From Schleiferiaceae bacterium (GTDB lineage: Bacteria; Bacteroidota; Bacteroidia; Flavobacteriales; Schleiferiaceae), in assembly GCA_029254375.1 (NCBI GenBank), contig JAQWXR010000030.1, forward strand, positions 1-64,000: a stretch of DNA of 64,000 nt. The letters run 5' to 3'. The notes beneath the pieces are model-generated. The model did no database searches and was not told the origin of the DNA. It saw only the letters and a list, made by a program, of their open reading frames with translations. Of this stretch, positions 52,071 to 60,169 are shown piece after piece. The number at the start of each line of letters is the position of its first letter. Positions within the stretch are counted from its first letter, which is position 1. The translations under genes were made by a program, and so were the position numbers.

Positions 52071-52486
52071 GATCTATTTTTTTGAGTCAAAAAGCTATCT
52101 AAAATGAGGCTTGCAGCTGCCGCATCCAACATGCCCTTATCTTTTTTGACACGGGCTTTGGCCCCGGCTTGGTGGGCTGCTTGGGCCGCGATTTTGGAGG
52201 TGTATCGTTCATCGACCCAATGAATGGATACATCGGACCAAAGGGCTTGAATCTTTTCAGCTAACTCACGTGCATGGCTGCTTCCTTCAGTTTCCCGTCC
52301 TTGGAGATCTTTAGGGAGGCCGATGACGATGCCTGCTAGGTTTTGAATTGGGTATGTGCGCGTCAGGTGCGCTATGATTTCGGTTGTGCGGTGGCAACCC
52401 ACAGGAAAGGCCATGCTGTGTAATGGGTCCGATTCGGCCAAACCCGTTCGCACCGCGCCTACATCTAAACCAAGCCAAATTCCCAT
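52067..52486 (-). CDS. yqgF: YqgF/RuvX-family pre-16S rRNA nuclease
   Basis: YqgF is an RNase H-fold protein implicated in processing the 16S rRNA 5' end; older annotation calls it a putative Holliday junction resolvase. The 139-residue protein has the catalytic Asp in WLGLDVGAVRTGLAESD at the N-terminus, VIGLPKDLQGRETEGS near residue 54, HWVDERYTSKIA near residue 90 and the final Asp in KGMLDAAAASLILDSFL. The ATG at 52486 is set by this motif and by a TACCTTTG box 4 bases upstream. It is divergent from def. Confidence 0.93.
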   Translation of the reverse strand: MGIWLGLDVGAVRTGLAESDPLHSMAFPVGCHRTTEIIAHLTRTYPIQNLAGIVIGLPKDLQGRETEGSSHARELAEKIQALWSDVSIHWVDERYTSKIAAQAAHQAGAKARVKKDKGMLDAAAASLILDSFLTQKNRS

Positions 52487-52490
52487 TCTG

Positions 52491-52498
52491 CAAAGGTA
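52491..52498 (-). promoter_or_regulatory. Candidate -7 box of yqgF-dapD-cca
   Basis: The minus strand reads TACCTTTG, ending 4 bases before the ATG at 52486. The yqgF and def boxes are only 11 bases apart and face away from each other. Confidence 0.6.
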
Positions 52499-52509
52499 AG
52501 TCAGGGCTG

Positions 52510-52517
52510 TATCTTTG
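52510..52517 (+). promoter_or_regulatory. Candidate -7 box of def-DUF5606-mazG
   Basis: TATCTTTG ends 15 bases before the def ATG at 52533. It excludes the in-frame TTG at 52515, which lies within the box. Confidence 0.55.
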
Positions 52518-52532
52518 TCCCAAAGAAAACGC

Positions 52533-53108
52533 ATGGTTTACCCGATAGTTGCATTTGGCTCCCCAGTTCTAAAGCGCGTTGCGCAGGATGTTGAGGTACC
52601 TAGCGATGAAACAGTTCAGTTCATCGAAGATTTATTCGAGACGATGTACGCCTCCAAAGGTGTGGGGCTTGCGGCACCGCAAGTAGGGCTGTCCTCGCGC
52701 ATCTTTGTCGTAGACGGTTCTCCTTTTTCCGAGGATGCAGCTAGCCCAGAAGAAGCCGAGGTGCTCAAGACGTTTAAGCGTGCCTTTATTAATCCGGTAA
52801 TTCTTGAGGAGTCTGGCGAAGCGTGGGGCTTTGAAGAAGGCTGCTTGAGCATACCAGATATCCATGAAACGGTCCAGCGCAAGCCAAGCATCCTTATAGA
52901 ATATCAAACCCCCGAGGGGGAATTCATTGAAGAAACGTTTACCGGATTGCCTGCTCGGATTATTCAACACGAATACGATCATATCGAAGGCATCCTCTTT
53001 CTAGATCGACTTACCCCTCTTAAACGCCGCATGCTCCGAGGTCGACTCTCAGATATTTCTTCTGGAAAAGTGAGCGCATCGTATCGGATGGTATTTAATG
53101 TGAAATGA
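52533..53108 (+). CDS. def: Peptide deformylase
   Basis: Def removes the formyl group from nascent proteins using a metal ion. The 191-residue protein has all three motifs: KGVGLAAPQVGL near residue 42, WGFEEGCLSIPDI near residue 105 with the metal Cys, and IIQHEYDHIEGILFLDRL near residue 150 with the two His and the catalytic Glu. Length is normal. The stop overlaps the next gene by ATGA. It heads def-lipoprotein-DUF5606-mazG, an order I recall in Flavobacteriia. Confidence 0.96.
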   Translation: MVYPIVAFGSPVLKRVAQDVEVPSDETVQFIEDLFETMYASKGVGLAAPQVGLSSRIFVVDGSPFSEDAASPEEAEVLKTFKRAFINPVILEESGEAWGFEEGCLSIPDIHETVQRKPSILIEYQTPEGEFIEETFTGLPARIIQHEYDHIEGILFLDRLTPLKRRMLRGRLSDISSGKVSASYRMVFNVK

Positions 53109-53644
53109 AAAAGATACTCCTTTCCCTTTGCTCCTTGGTAGCGATTTCGGCATGCCAAGGCCCCGCCGAGGAAGCCGAAGCCGCGATTGAAATGTTGTTA
53201 GCGGATGCGAGCAATCCACTTTCCTTGACGTTGGAAGATACCAGCGGCTGGCGTTCGACCTTGAGCCTGATAGAGCGTGCCTCTGCTTCGGTCGAGAGCG
53301 ACTCCCTATGGGCGCGCTACACCCTTGTATCGGCCGATGTCCAAGCTCAAATTCCCGGTGGAGCTTTGTATGCCGTACGGAACTATTTGTCCGTCTACGA
53401 TTCCTTGCCAAAACGAGTAGAAGGGGCTTTGGGTCTGCTCGGAGCAGCCATTGTATTTGAAGAAAAGCTACAGGATCACGGACGCGCCATCCAAACCCTA
53501 ACGATACTTACAGACGCATATCCTAATACCGCAATTTCGCGCACCGCGATGGAGCTCCGAGATGTTATCACTTTTGAAACCGAGGCCAGCCTTTTGGATA
53601 AAATCCATCAATGGAAGGCCCAAGACTTACCCCAACAACCATGA
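53105..53644 (+). CDS. Lipoprotein with TPR-like helical repeats, function unknown
   Basis: This 179-residue protein has a lipoprotein signal peptide (ILLSLCSLVAISAC, lipid Cys near residue 17). The mature part is mainly helical. Segments such as ALYAVRNYLSVYDSLPKRVE and KLQDHGRAIQTLTILTDAYP look like tetratricopeptide repeat pairs in spacing, which suggests protein binding at the membrane surface. It overlaps def upstream and the DUF5606 gene downstream by ATGA, so it is embedded in the operon. No named family recognised. Confidence 0.75.
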   Translation: MKKILLSLCSLVAISACQGPAEEAEAAIEMLLADASNPLSLTLEDTSGWRSTLSLIERASASVESDSLWARYTLVSADVQAQIPGGALYAVRNYLSVYDSLPKRVEGALGLLGAAIVFEEKLQDHGRAIQTLTILTDAYPNTAISRTAMELRDVITFETEASLLDKIHQWKAQDLPQQP

Positions 53645-54096
53645 AATCAATTAAAACCATTTTGGCCATTGCCGGCCGACCAGGTTTGTACAACCTCACT
53701 GCGCAAACCCGCACAGGTATTCTCGTAGAGTCCCTAGATGACCAAAAGCGAATTACCGTTTCTGCCCAGCAGCAAGTGCATGCCTTGGATGAAATCGCGA
53801 TGTACACTATCGAAGGGGAGGTGCCCTTGCGGGAGCTCTATGAATCTACGGGGAAGGCCTTGAAAGGTGCCAAAACAGTTTCTCACAAAGCCGAGCCATC
53901 AGAAATTTTAGCAGCTTTTCAGAGCCACGTGCCAAATTATGATGAAACGCAGGTGTATATCAGCGACATGAAGAAGTTCGTTAGCTGGTACAATCTGTTA
54001 GTAGACTATGGATTCTTTGCGGAGGAGGCCAAGCCGGCCAAAGTGACAAAGCCCAAGAAAACGGCGGAAAGGTCAGCGGATGGCGAATCTGAGTGA
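53641..54096 (+). CDS. DUF5606-domain protein
   Basis: This 151-residue protein carries DUF5606 in its N-terminal 130 residues: KTILAIAGRPGLYNLTAQT, GILVESLDDQKRITVSAQQQ and HALDEIAMYTIEGEVPL, with VYISDMKKFVSWYNLLVDYG near residue 105. The tail is Lys/Ala/Glu-rich. The family is largely restricted to Bacteroidota and lacks a known function. I set the start at 53641, which overlaps the previous stop as ATGA; the upstream ATG at 53611 has no family support. It overlaps mazG by 17 bases. Confidence 0.9.
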   Translation: MKSIKTILAIAGRPGLYNLTAQTRTGILVESLDDQKRITVSAQQQVHALDEIAMYTIEGEVPLRELYESTGKALKGAKTVSHKAEPSEILAAFQSHVPNYDETQVYISDMKKFVSWYNLLVDYGFFAEEAKPAKVTKPKKTAERSADGESE

Positions 54097-54859
54097 TGCC
54101 CAAGCGGCCTTTCAGCGTTTGCTCGGCATCATGGACGATCTGCGAACGCAGTGTCCATGGGATCGCGAGCAAACCGCCGAATCGCTTCGGAAACTGACCA
54201 TAGAAGAGACCTATGAATTGGCGGACGCCATCGATGCGGGAGATTGGGAGGAACTCAAAAATGAACTAGGGGACCTTTTCCTTCACCTCGTTTTTTACAG
54301 TAAGCTCGGCGAAGAACGCGGGGCCTTTGATGTTACGGATGTCTTGCATGGCGTCTGTGAAAAATTAATCCGACGCCATCCTCATATCTATGGAGACGTA
54401 GAGGCGACAGACTCCAAGGCCGTCAAAGCCAATTGGGAAGCGATCAAGCTTAAAGAAAAAGGGGCGAAGCTGAAATCGGTTTTGGAAGGGGTGCCCAAGG
54501 CCTTGCCTGCGATGGTCAAGGCATATCGCATGCAAGAAAAAGTCCAGGGGGTTGGTTTTGACTGGCCCGATGGGGAAGGAGTTTGGGCTAAAGTCCAAGA
54601 AGAACTTCAAGAAATGCGCGAAGCCACCACGGTGGAGGATGAAACCATGGAATTAGGCGATGTCCTATTTGCCTTGGTCAATTACGCAAAGCACCGAGGC
54701 TTGGATCCGGAGCAGGCCCTCGCCCTGAGTAACGCCAAATTCGCTCGCCGTTTTAAAGCGATGGAAACGCTCGTTTTGAAGGAAGGTGGCGCTGTTTCGG
54801 AAATGGATCTCGATGCCTGGGAAGCCCTTTGGCAGCGTGTAAAAGCAACGGAATATTGA
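54080..54859 (+). CDS. mazG: Nucleoside triphosphate pyrophosphohydrolase MazG
   Basis: MazG hydrolyses NTPs and dNTPs to monophosphates and may clear damaged nucleotides. The 259-residue protein has two MazG domains. The first has CPWDREQTAESL near residue 29, EETYELADAI and ELGDLFLHLVFY; the second has GVGFDWPDGEGVWAKVQEEL near residue 155 with ELGDVLFALVNYAKHRG. The E-x-x-E and E-x-x-D metal sites are complete in both. The start lies inside the DUF5606 gene, consistent with coupling. Confidence 0.95.
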   Translation: MANLSDAQAAFQRLLGIMDDLRTQCPWDREQTAESLRKLTIEETYELADAIDAGDWEELKNELGDLFLHLVFYSKLGEERGAFDVTDVLHGVCEKLIRRHPHIYGDVEATDSKAVKANWEAIKLKEKGAKLKSVLEGVPKALPAMVKAYRMQEKVQGVGFDWPDGEGVWAKVQEELQEMREATTVEDETMELGDVLFALVNYAKHRGLDPEQALALSNAKFARRFKAMETLVLKEGGAVSEMDLDAWEALWQRVKATEY

Positions 54860-54923
54860 ACTTGGCTTAATGTTGACTTAATAGCTGATTTCGATCTTGC
54901 CAATCTCACTATCCAGACTTCCC

Positions 54924-55421
54924 ATGAAAACGGTTTACCTCGTTCGCCACGCGAAATCCTCCTGGGATTATCCCCACCTGGATGATCGGGATCGTCCATT
55001 GAAAGGCCGGGGAATGCGTGATGCCCATTTGATGGCCGATTATGTGACCCAGCAGAGCGATGTTACGCCTAGGCTCTATTCTAGTCCTGCGACGCGGGCA
55101 GTGCACACCGCCATGATTTTTGCCCGGCATTTTCAGATTCCTTTGGATTCTGTGAGCGTCAAAGAAGAATTGTATGAGTCGAGCTCAGATCAGATCCGAG
55201 ATTTTTTACAAGGCATGCCGCTTAGAGATGATTCCGTGATGATTTTTGGCCATAACCCAACATTTGAAGAGTTCATTGACCGATGCCTGCATCAGCCTTT
55301 GGGTAGGGTGCCCACGGCCGCGGTAGCCTGTCTGCACTTCCCGGTGGCAGATTGGAAGGACCTTGATTTTGAGGCAGAGTTGCTCTTCTTTGATTTTCCT
55401 AAAAATCTTAAGGCCACATAG
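54924..55421 (+). CDS. SixA-like histidine phosphatase
   Basis: This 165-residue protein belongs to the small histidine phosphatase family (RHG motif VYLVRHAKSSWDYPHLDDRD at the N-terminus). The second His is in MIFGHNPTFEEF near residue 112. E. coli SixA dephosphorylates a phosphohistidine phosphotransfer protein; the target here is unknown. I chose the ATG at 54924 because the RHG motif normally sits a few residues from the start; an in-frame TTG at 54897 is the alternative. It lies 64 bases after mazG and 14 before ppk. Confidence 0.87.
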   Translation: MKTVYLVRHAKSSWDYPHLDDRDRPLKGRGMRDAHLMADYVTQQSDVTPRLYSSPATRAVHTAMIFARHFQIPLDSVSVKEELYESSSDQIRDFLQGMPLRDDSVMIFGHNPTFEEFIDRCLHQPLGRVPTAAVACLHFPVADWKDLDFEAELLFFDFPKNLKAT

Positions 55422-55435
55422 CCGAACTTTAGGCT

Positions 55436-57517
55436 ATGATTCAAGGTGCGCGTAGCCGGTTTGTGAACCGTGATCTCAGTTGGTTGCATTTTAATGCCCG
55501 GGTATTGCAAGAGGCTCAAGATGAGCGAAATCCGCTGATCGAACGCCTGCGTTTTTTGGGAATTTTCTCCAACAATATGGATGAATTTTTCCGTGTTCGA
55601 TATGCTAGTATTCAGCGCCTTTCCAAACTCCCTAATCAAAAGAAAGTAAAGGAACAGTTGGGAGGCTGGGATCCCTATGATTTAATGCATAGCATCCAAG
55701 AAGAAGTCCACAAACAAACCCAGCAGGTCGAAACAACCTATGAGCGATTGATGGTAGCCTTGGAACAGGAAGGCATCGTCCTAATTACAGAAAAGGAGCT
55801 TTCAAAGGGTCAAGAAGAGTTTGTACGCAACTATTATATTGAAAAGGTCAGTCCATCGGTCTTTACGATGATCCTACGGGATGATCTTCGCTTCCCCGAA
55901 TTGAATGACGGTTCGATTTACCTCGCCATTCGCTTGTTCGCTGAGTCTATGACGGAGCCAATCCAGTCTTTAATCGAAATCCCGACGGATCTCCACGGTC
56001 GCTTTGTCACCTTGCCTAAGTATGGCAAGAACTATCTGATGTATTTGGATGATGTTTTGCGCTACAATTTGCGCTATGCGTATTTCATCTTTCCGTCGGA
56101 TCGAATTGAGGCACATTCCTTCAAGATTTCTCGCGATGCCGAATTGGACATGGACCACCATGATGTGTCCAAAACCATGCTGGACCGCGTTCGCCGAGGC
56201 TTAGAAGATCGAATGGGCGGGGACCCTGTGCGCATGGCCTACGATCAAGAAATGGATCCGGGCTTCTTGGAGTCCTTGGCGGCACGCATTGGATTTGAGG
56301 ATACGGATGCCTTGAATCCTGGAGGGCGTTACCATAGTAAGCGCGATTTGATGCGTTTTCCTAATGTGGGAGGACCCCATTTAGAGTACCTTCCTTTGCC
56401 GCCATTAAACCATCCGGATTTGGATTTGGAGCGTTCCTTATTGCAAGTGATTAGGCAAAAGGATGTTCTCATTTTTACCCCATACCATAGCTTTTCATAC
56501 GTCATCCGCTTCTTGCGTGAAAGTGCCATGGATCCCGAAGTGGAGTCCATTTCGATCACTTTGTATCGACTGGCCTCTCAGTCGCGAATCATTTCTGCCT
56601 TGATCAACGCCGCAAAGAATGGGAAGCGTGTCCGCGTGGTGATTGAACTTCAGGCGCGATTCGATGAGCAAAATAATATCCATTATTTGGAGAAGATGCG
56701 AAAAGAAGGCATCGAGGTCCAAACTGGGGTAGTAGGCCTTAAAATTCATAGCAAAATCATTTCTGTGGAGCGTCGTACCAGCAAGGGAAGGGAGCTTTTC
56801 TCGGTGATAGGGACCGGTAACTTTCATGAAGGCACAGCGCGGGTATACACGGACTACTTCCTCTTCACGGCCGATAAGCAGATTTCCAAAGAGGTGGCTA
56901 AGGTCTTTCAGTTTTTGGCTGAGCCGTATCGGGTTCAAAAGTATAAGCACTTGCTTGTTAGCCCTCACTTCACCCGGAATGGACTCATCAAGTGTATTGA
57001 TCGCGAAATCGCCAACGCCAAGGCCGGTAGCTCTGCGGAGATTTGGATGAAGTGCAATAGCCTATCCAGCTATGACTTGGGCCAAAAACTTTACGAGGCT
57101 AGCCAGGCTGGGGTGAAGGTGAAACTAATCGTTCGAGGGCTATGCTGTGTCAAGCCGGGAGTTCCAGGACTCAGTGAAAATATTGAAGTCATATCCGTGG
57201 TGGATCGTTTTCTGGAGCACAATCGAGTGTATGCCTTTCGAAATAGTGGCCAATGGGCGATGTACATCGCCTCGTTCGATTTGATGACGCGAAACTTAGA
57301 CCTCCGAGTCGAGGTGGGTGCCCCCATCTATAGTCCATCTGTGCAAGCAGAAATATTGGATCATTTGGCCTGCATGTGGAAAGACAATGTGAAGGCGCGA
57401 TTGATCGGAGAATTGAACATAAATGCCTATCGAAAAATCCCTGGACCGCGCATTCGCAGTCAAGAGGAGCTCTACCGCTATGCCAAAAATCAACTCAAAA
57501 CAGGGCGTCGTCCATGA
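55436..57517 (+). CDS. ppk: Polyphosphate kinase 1
   Basis: Ppk1 makes polyphosphate reversibly from ATP through phosphohistidine. The 693-residue protein has FVNRDLSWLHFNARVLQEA at the N-terminus, LGIFSNNMDEFFRVRYASI near residue 38, VIELQARFDEQNNI near residue 400, VGLKIHSKIISVERR near residue 432 with the phosphorylated His, and GTGNFHEGTARVYTDYFLFT near residue 460. Length is normal. It overlaps ppx by ATGA, so the organism couples synthesis and degradation genes. Confidence 0.96.
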   Translation: MIQGARSRFVNRDLSWLHFNARVLQEAQDERNPLIERLRFLGIFSNNMDEFFRVRYASIQRLSKLPNQKKVKEQLGGWDPYDLMHSIQEEVHKQTQQVETTYERLMVALEQEGIVLITEKELSKGQEEFVRNYYIEKVSPSVFTMILRDDLRFPELNDGSIYLAIRLFAESMTEPIQSLIEIPTDLHGRFVTLPKYGKNYLMYLDDVLRYNLRYAYFIFPSDRIEAHSFKISRDAELDMDHHDVSKTMLDRVRRGLEDRMGGDPVRMAYDQEMDPGFLESLAARIGFEDTDALNPGGRYHSKRDLMRFPNVGGPHLEYLPLPPLNHPDLDLERSLLQVIRQKDVLIFTPYHSFSYVIRFLRESAMDPEVESISITLYRLASQSRIISALINAAKNGKRVRVVIELQARFDEQNNIHYLEKMRKEGIEVQTGVVGLKIHSKIISVERRTSKGRELFSVIGTGNFHEGTARVYTDYFLFTADKQISKEVAKVFQFLAEPYRVQKYKHLLVSPHFTRNGLIKCIDREIANAKAGSSAEIWMKCNSLSSYDLGQKLYEASQAGVKVKLIVRGLCCVKPGVPGLSENIEVISVVDRFLEHNRVYAFRNSGQWAMYIASFDLMTRNLDLRVEVGAPIYSPSVQAEILDHLACMWKDNVKARLIGELNINAYRKIPGPRIRSQEELYRYAKNQLKTGRRP

Positions 57518-58419
57518 ATATCATAAAACTTGCAGCGATTGACATCGGATCGAACTCGCTTCGGTTGTTAGTGAGTAATGTCATTCCCACACCGGATTAC
57601 ACCCACTATAAAAAGGCTTCGATGACCCGTCTACCTGTGCGCCTGGGCGAGGATGTCTTTAAAACAGGGCGCATTTCTAAAGAGACTGGAGACCGACTTG
57701 TCGAATCGATGCGGGCCTTCTCGGCGATTATGAAAGTAAATGGGGTCGAATCCTATCGAGCCTGCGCGACGAGCGCGATGCGTGAAGCCAAAAATAAGGG
57801 GCGTTGGATTCGGAAGATTCGACGAGTAACGGGTATTCAAATCGAAGTGATTGAAGGGGATGAGGAAGCGCATCTTATTTACAATGCGAAACTTTTTGAC
57901 AAAATCCATCCAGTAGAATCGAGCCTATTATTCATCGACGTAGGCGGCGGCTCTACGGAGTTGACTTTTTTCAGTGATGGTCAGGCAGGAGAATCTCGGT
58001 CTTTCCCCATCGGAACGGTTCGAAGTTTAAACGCCATGGATAGCGAGCGAGAATGGCAGACGATGCAAGCGTGGGTCGAAGGCCAGGTCCGTTCTTTAGC
58101 GGCTTCCGTGGCCTTGGTAGGATCAGGAGGAAATATCAACAAGGCGCATAAACTTTCTGGTCGGCCACTGAGTGAGCCCTTATCCCGGCAGTACTTGGAT
58201 CGATTGAGCAATCAAATTTCGGCCCTCAGTACAGAAGAACGCGTCATGCAGATGGGATTGAACCTAGATCGAGCCGATGTGATTGTTCCCGCCTTACAGA
58301 TTTATCGCCGTACTATGAAATGGGCGGGTGCGACACGGATCTATGTGCCCAAAATTGGAGTTTCCGACGGCATGATTCGTGAATTGTATCACCGAGATTT
58401 TAAAAAACTCCTTGAATGA
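57514..58419 (+). CDS. ppx: Exopolyphosphatase (Ppx/GppA family)
   Basis: Ppx releases phosphate from polyphosphate ends, and related GppA enzymes hydrolyse pppGpp. The 301-residue protein has the ASKHA-fold motifs KLAAIDIGSNSLRLLVSN at the N-terminus and LLFIDVGGGSTELTFF near residue 138, and lacks the extra HD domain of E. coli Ppx. Pairing with ppk favours polyphosphate as substrate. I chose the ATG at 57514, which overlaps the ppk stop; the in-frame ATG at 57376 lies deep inside ppk. It overlaps the next gene by ATGA. Confidence 0.93.
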   Translation: MNIIKLAAIDIGSNSLRLLVSNVIPTPDYTHYKKASMTRLPVRLGEDVFKTGRISKETGDRLVESMRAFSAIMKVNGVESYRACATSAMREAKNKGRWIRKIRRVTGIQIEVIEGDEEAHLIYNAKLFDKIHPVESSLLFIDVGGGSTELTFFSDGQAGESRSFPIGTVRSLNAMDSEREWQTMQAWVEGQVRSLAASVALVGSGGNINKAHKLSGRPLSEPLSRQYLDRLSNQISALSTEERVMQMGLNLDRADVIVPALQIYRRTMKWAGATRIYVPKIGVSDGMIRELYHRDFKKLLE

Positions 58420-59618
58420 ACACCGTTCCCTACCGACTTGGCACAGGCCTGATCATTTGTCTTATTGCTTTTCAGGCATGTGTTCCTAAGAATCAGGTGG
58501 ACCATGCGGTCCACATTGCGGTGGAAACGCAGGAGCCGCTTCCCGAAGGCGATACGATGTTTCTCACGGGGAATATTCCCGAATTGGGCTCTTGGAACGG
58601 CCGAGGAATCGCTATGATCCGCGTACAGCCGAATCGATGGGAAGCTCACTTTAGCCCAAAGGACTCTGCCTTTGCATACAAACTCACTCTTGGCGATTGG
58701 TCCCAAGAAGCTGAGTTAGAAGAGGGCATGGCATACCGTGATCTTGGAGGCTGGCATGGATTGGACACGTTGCTGCACGCAATCAAATTCGGTGCAGCGC
58801 AGCGCCACAATGACGGCCAGGTTAGCGGCTTCCTCCATGTGATGGATGCGCCTGTAGATCCTGAAGGAATCATTCCTTCCCGTAAGATGTGGGTATGGAC
58901 GCCCTATGATCTGAAGCAGACCGAGCTAGCCGGACCGCTTGACTTGCTCATTATGTCTGATGGCCAGAACTGCATCGATCCAGCGACCAGCACCTTTGGG
59001 GTGGACTGGGCCGTGGATGAGGCCATTCTTTCCCTCATGGAAGCAGGCCAAATTCGACCTACCATGGTTGTCGCCCTAGAATGCGCCACCGAAGGCGGGA
59101 ATCGACGTCGAATGGAATACGGACCGGGTGAATTGGGTGAATCCTTCACGGACTACTTGGTGCATACCGTTTTGGCCCAGGCGTTAGAAGATCCTTATTT
59201 AACAGAAGAAAGTCATGTTTACTTTGCCGGTTCCAGTATGGGCGGCGTTTTGGCTTTTCGCTTACTCACAGAATATCCTGGCGTATTTGACGGTGCGTTG
59301 GCCTTTTCCCCTGCCGTGTATGTGGAGACAAGTACGGGTCTAGCGGTGGATGCTATCAGTCCTTGGAAAGTCAAAGGGCGACCTATGCCTTCCGGAACCT
59401 TGTACATGGACAATGGGGGCATTGGGCTAGATGCTCAACTTCAGCCAGGGATTGACCTATTGAAAGCGGAACTACGGTCCATCGGTTTTATGGACCAAAA
59501 GGATTCTTTCAAGTGGGTAGTGGACAAAAAAGCAGATCATAGCGAAGTGGCCTGGCGTCAACGTTTTCCAGAGGCCTTTGCCTGGCTTTCAAGTCGAAGT
59601 TCGGTATCAGAGGAATAA
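58416..59618 (+). CDS. Lipoprotein esterase with an N-terminal CBM20-like domain
   Basis: This 400-residue protein has a lipoprotein signal (LIICLIAFQAC). Residues 30-110 resemble a CBM20-type starch-binding fold, with MFLTGNIPELGSWNGRGIAM, a WEAHFS strand and YKLTLGDW. The C-terminal part is an esterase D-like alpha/beta hydrolase: SRKMWVWTPYDLK near residue 155, LLIMSDGQN, the nucleophile elbow VYFAGSSMGGVLAFRLL near residue 270 and a final His in KKADHSEVAWRQRFPEAF. Related hydrolases act on feruloyl, glucan or siderophore esters. The substrate here is unknown. It is the last gene of ppk-ppx by ATGA overlap. Confidence 0.83.
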   Translation: MNTVPYRLGTGLIICLIAFQACVPKNQVDHAVHIAVETQEPLPEGDTMFLTGNIPELGSWNGRGIAMIRVQPNRWEAHFSPKDSAFAYKLTLGDWSQEAELEEGMAYRDLGGWHGLDTLLHAIKFGAAQRHNDGQVSGFLHVMDAPVDPEGIIPSRKMWVWTPYDLKQTELAGPLDLLIMSDGQNCIDPATSTFGVDWAVDEAILSLMEAGQIRPTMVVALECATEGGNRRRMEYGPGELGESFTDYLVHTVLAQALEDPYLTEESHVYFAGSSMGGVLAFRLLTEYPGVFDGALAFSPAVYVETSTGLAVDAISPWKVKGRPMPSGTLYMDNGGIGLDAQLQPGIDLLKAELRSIGFMDQKDSFKWVVDKKADHSEVAWRQRFPEAFAWLSSRSSVSEE

Positions 59619-59620
59619 AA

Positions 59621-59643
59621 AAACCCGCGTAAGCGGGCTTTTT
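59621..59643. terminator. Bidirectional terminator between the esterase gene and tpx
   Basis: CCCGC/GCGGG with loop GTAA is flanked by a run of A on the left and a run of T on the right, so each strand reads hairpin then T-tract. It serves both convergent genes. Confidence 0.8.
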
Positions 59644-59659
59644 TATTTCGATTTTCGTC

Positions 59660-60157
59660 TTACAGTGCGGCTAAAACGTTTTCATAATTGGGCTCCTGAC
59701 CCGTCTCCGAGACTTGCTCGCTATGCACGATTTTACCCGCAGCATCCAGCACTAGCACCGCACGGCTAAACAAGCCAGCGAATTTGCTATCTGCAAACGT
59801 CACCCCGTAGTCGCCGCCAAAAGACGGCGCCTTGAACGCGGACAAGAATGCCACATTTTCTAAGCCTTCAGCAGCGCAAAAGCGCGCTCCGGCAAAGGGC
59901 AAGTCCATGCTGATATTTAAGAGTTGCACGCCGTCTATAGCATTCAGTTTTTCGTTGAAGGCACGGACACTTTTTTGGCATACGCCGGTGTCAATGGATG
60001 GGAAAATATTCAGGACGACTTTCTTGCCCGAGTAATCGGATAAAGAAGCGTCACTCAAGTTCTGCGCCGTCAAAGTAAATGCAGGAGCAACGGAACCAAC
60101 TGGGGGTAATTCGCCAACCGTTATACAGCGGGATCCCCCAAGGGTAATGTGTGCCAA
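59660..60157 (-). CDS. tpx: Thiol peroxidase (Tpx)
   Basis: Tpx is a periplasmic or cytoplasmic atypical 2-Cys peroxiredoxin that reduces peroxides. The 165-residue protein has the peroxidatic Cys in FPSIDTGVCQKSVRAFN near residue 60 and the resolving Cys in ARFCAAEGLENV near residue 94. The N-terminal AHITLGGSRCITVGELPPVG matches the family start. The initiation codon is TTG at 60157, as no ATG is in frame nearby. It follows the ZIP-family gene by 12 bases, so both are probably on one transcript. Confidence 0.94.
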   Translation of the reverse strand: MAHITLGGSRCITVGELPPVGSVAPAFTLTAQNLSDASLSDYSGKKVVLNIFPSIDTGVCQKSVRAFNEKLNAIDGVQLLNISMDLPFAGARFCAAEGLENVAFLSAFKAPSFGGDYGVTFADSKFAGLFSRAVLVLDAAGKIVHSEQVSETGQEPNYENVLAAL

Positions 60158-60169
60158 GGTTAAATAGTT

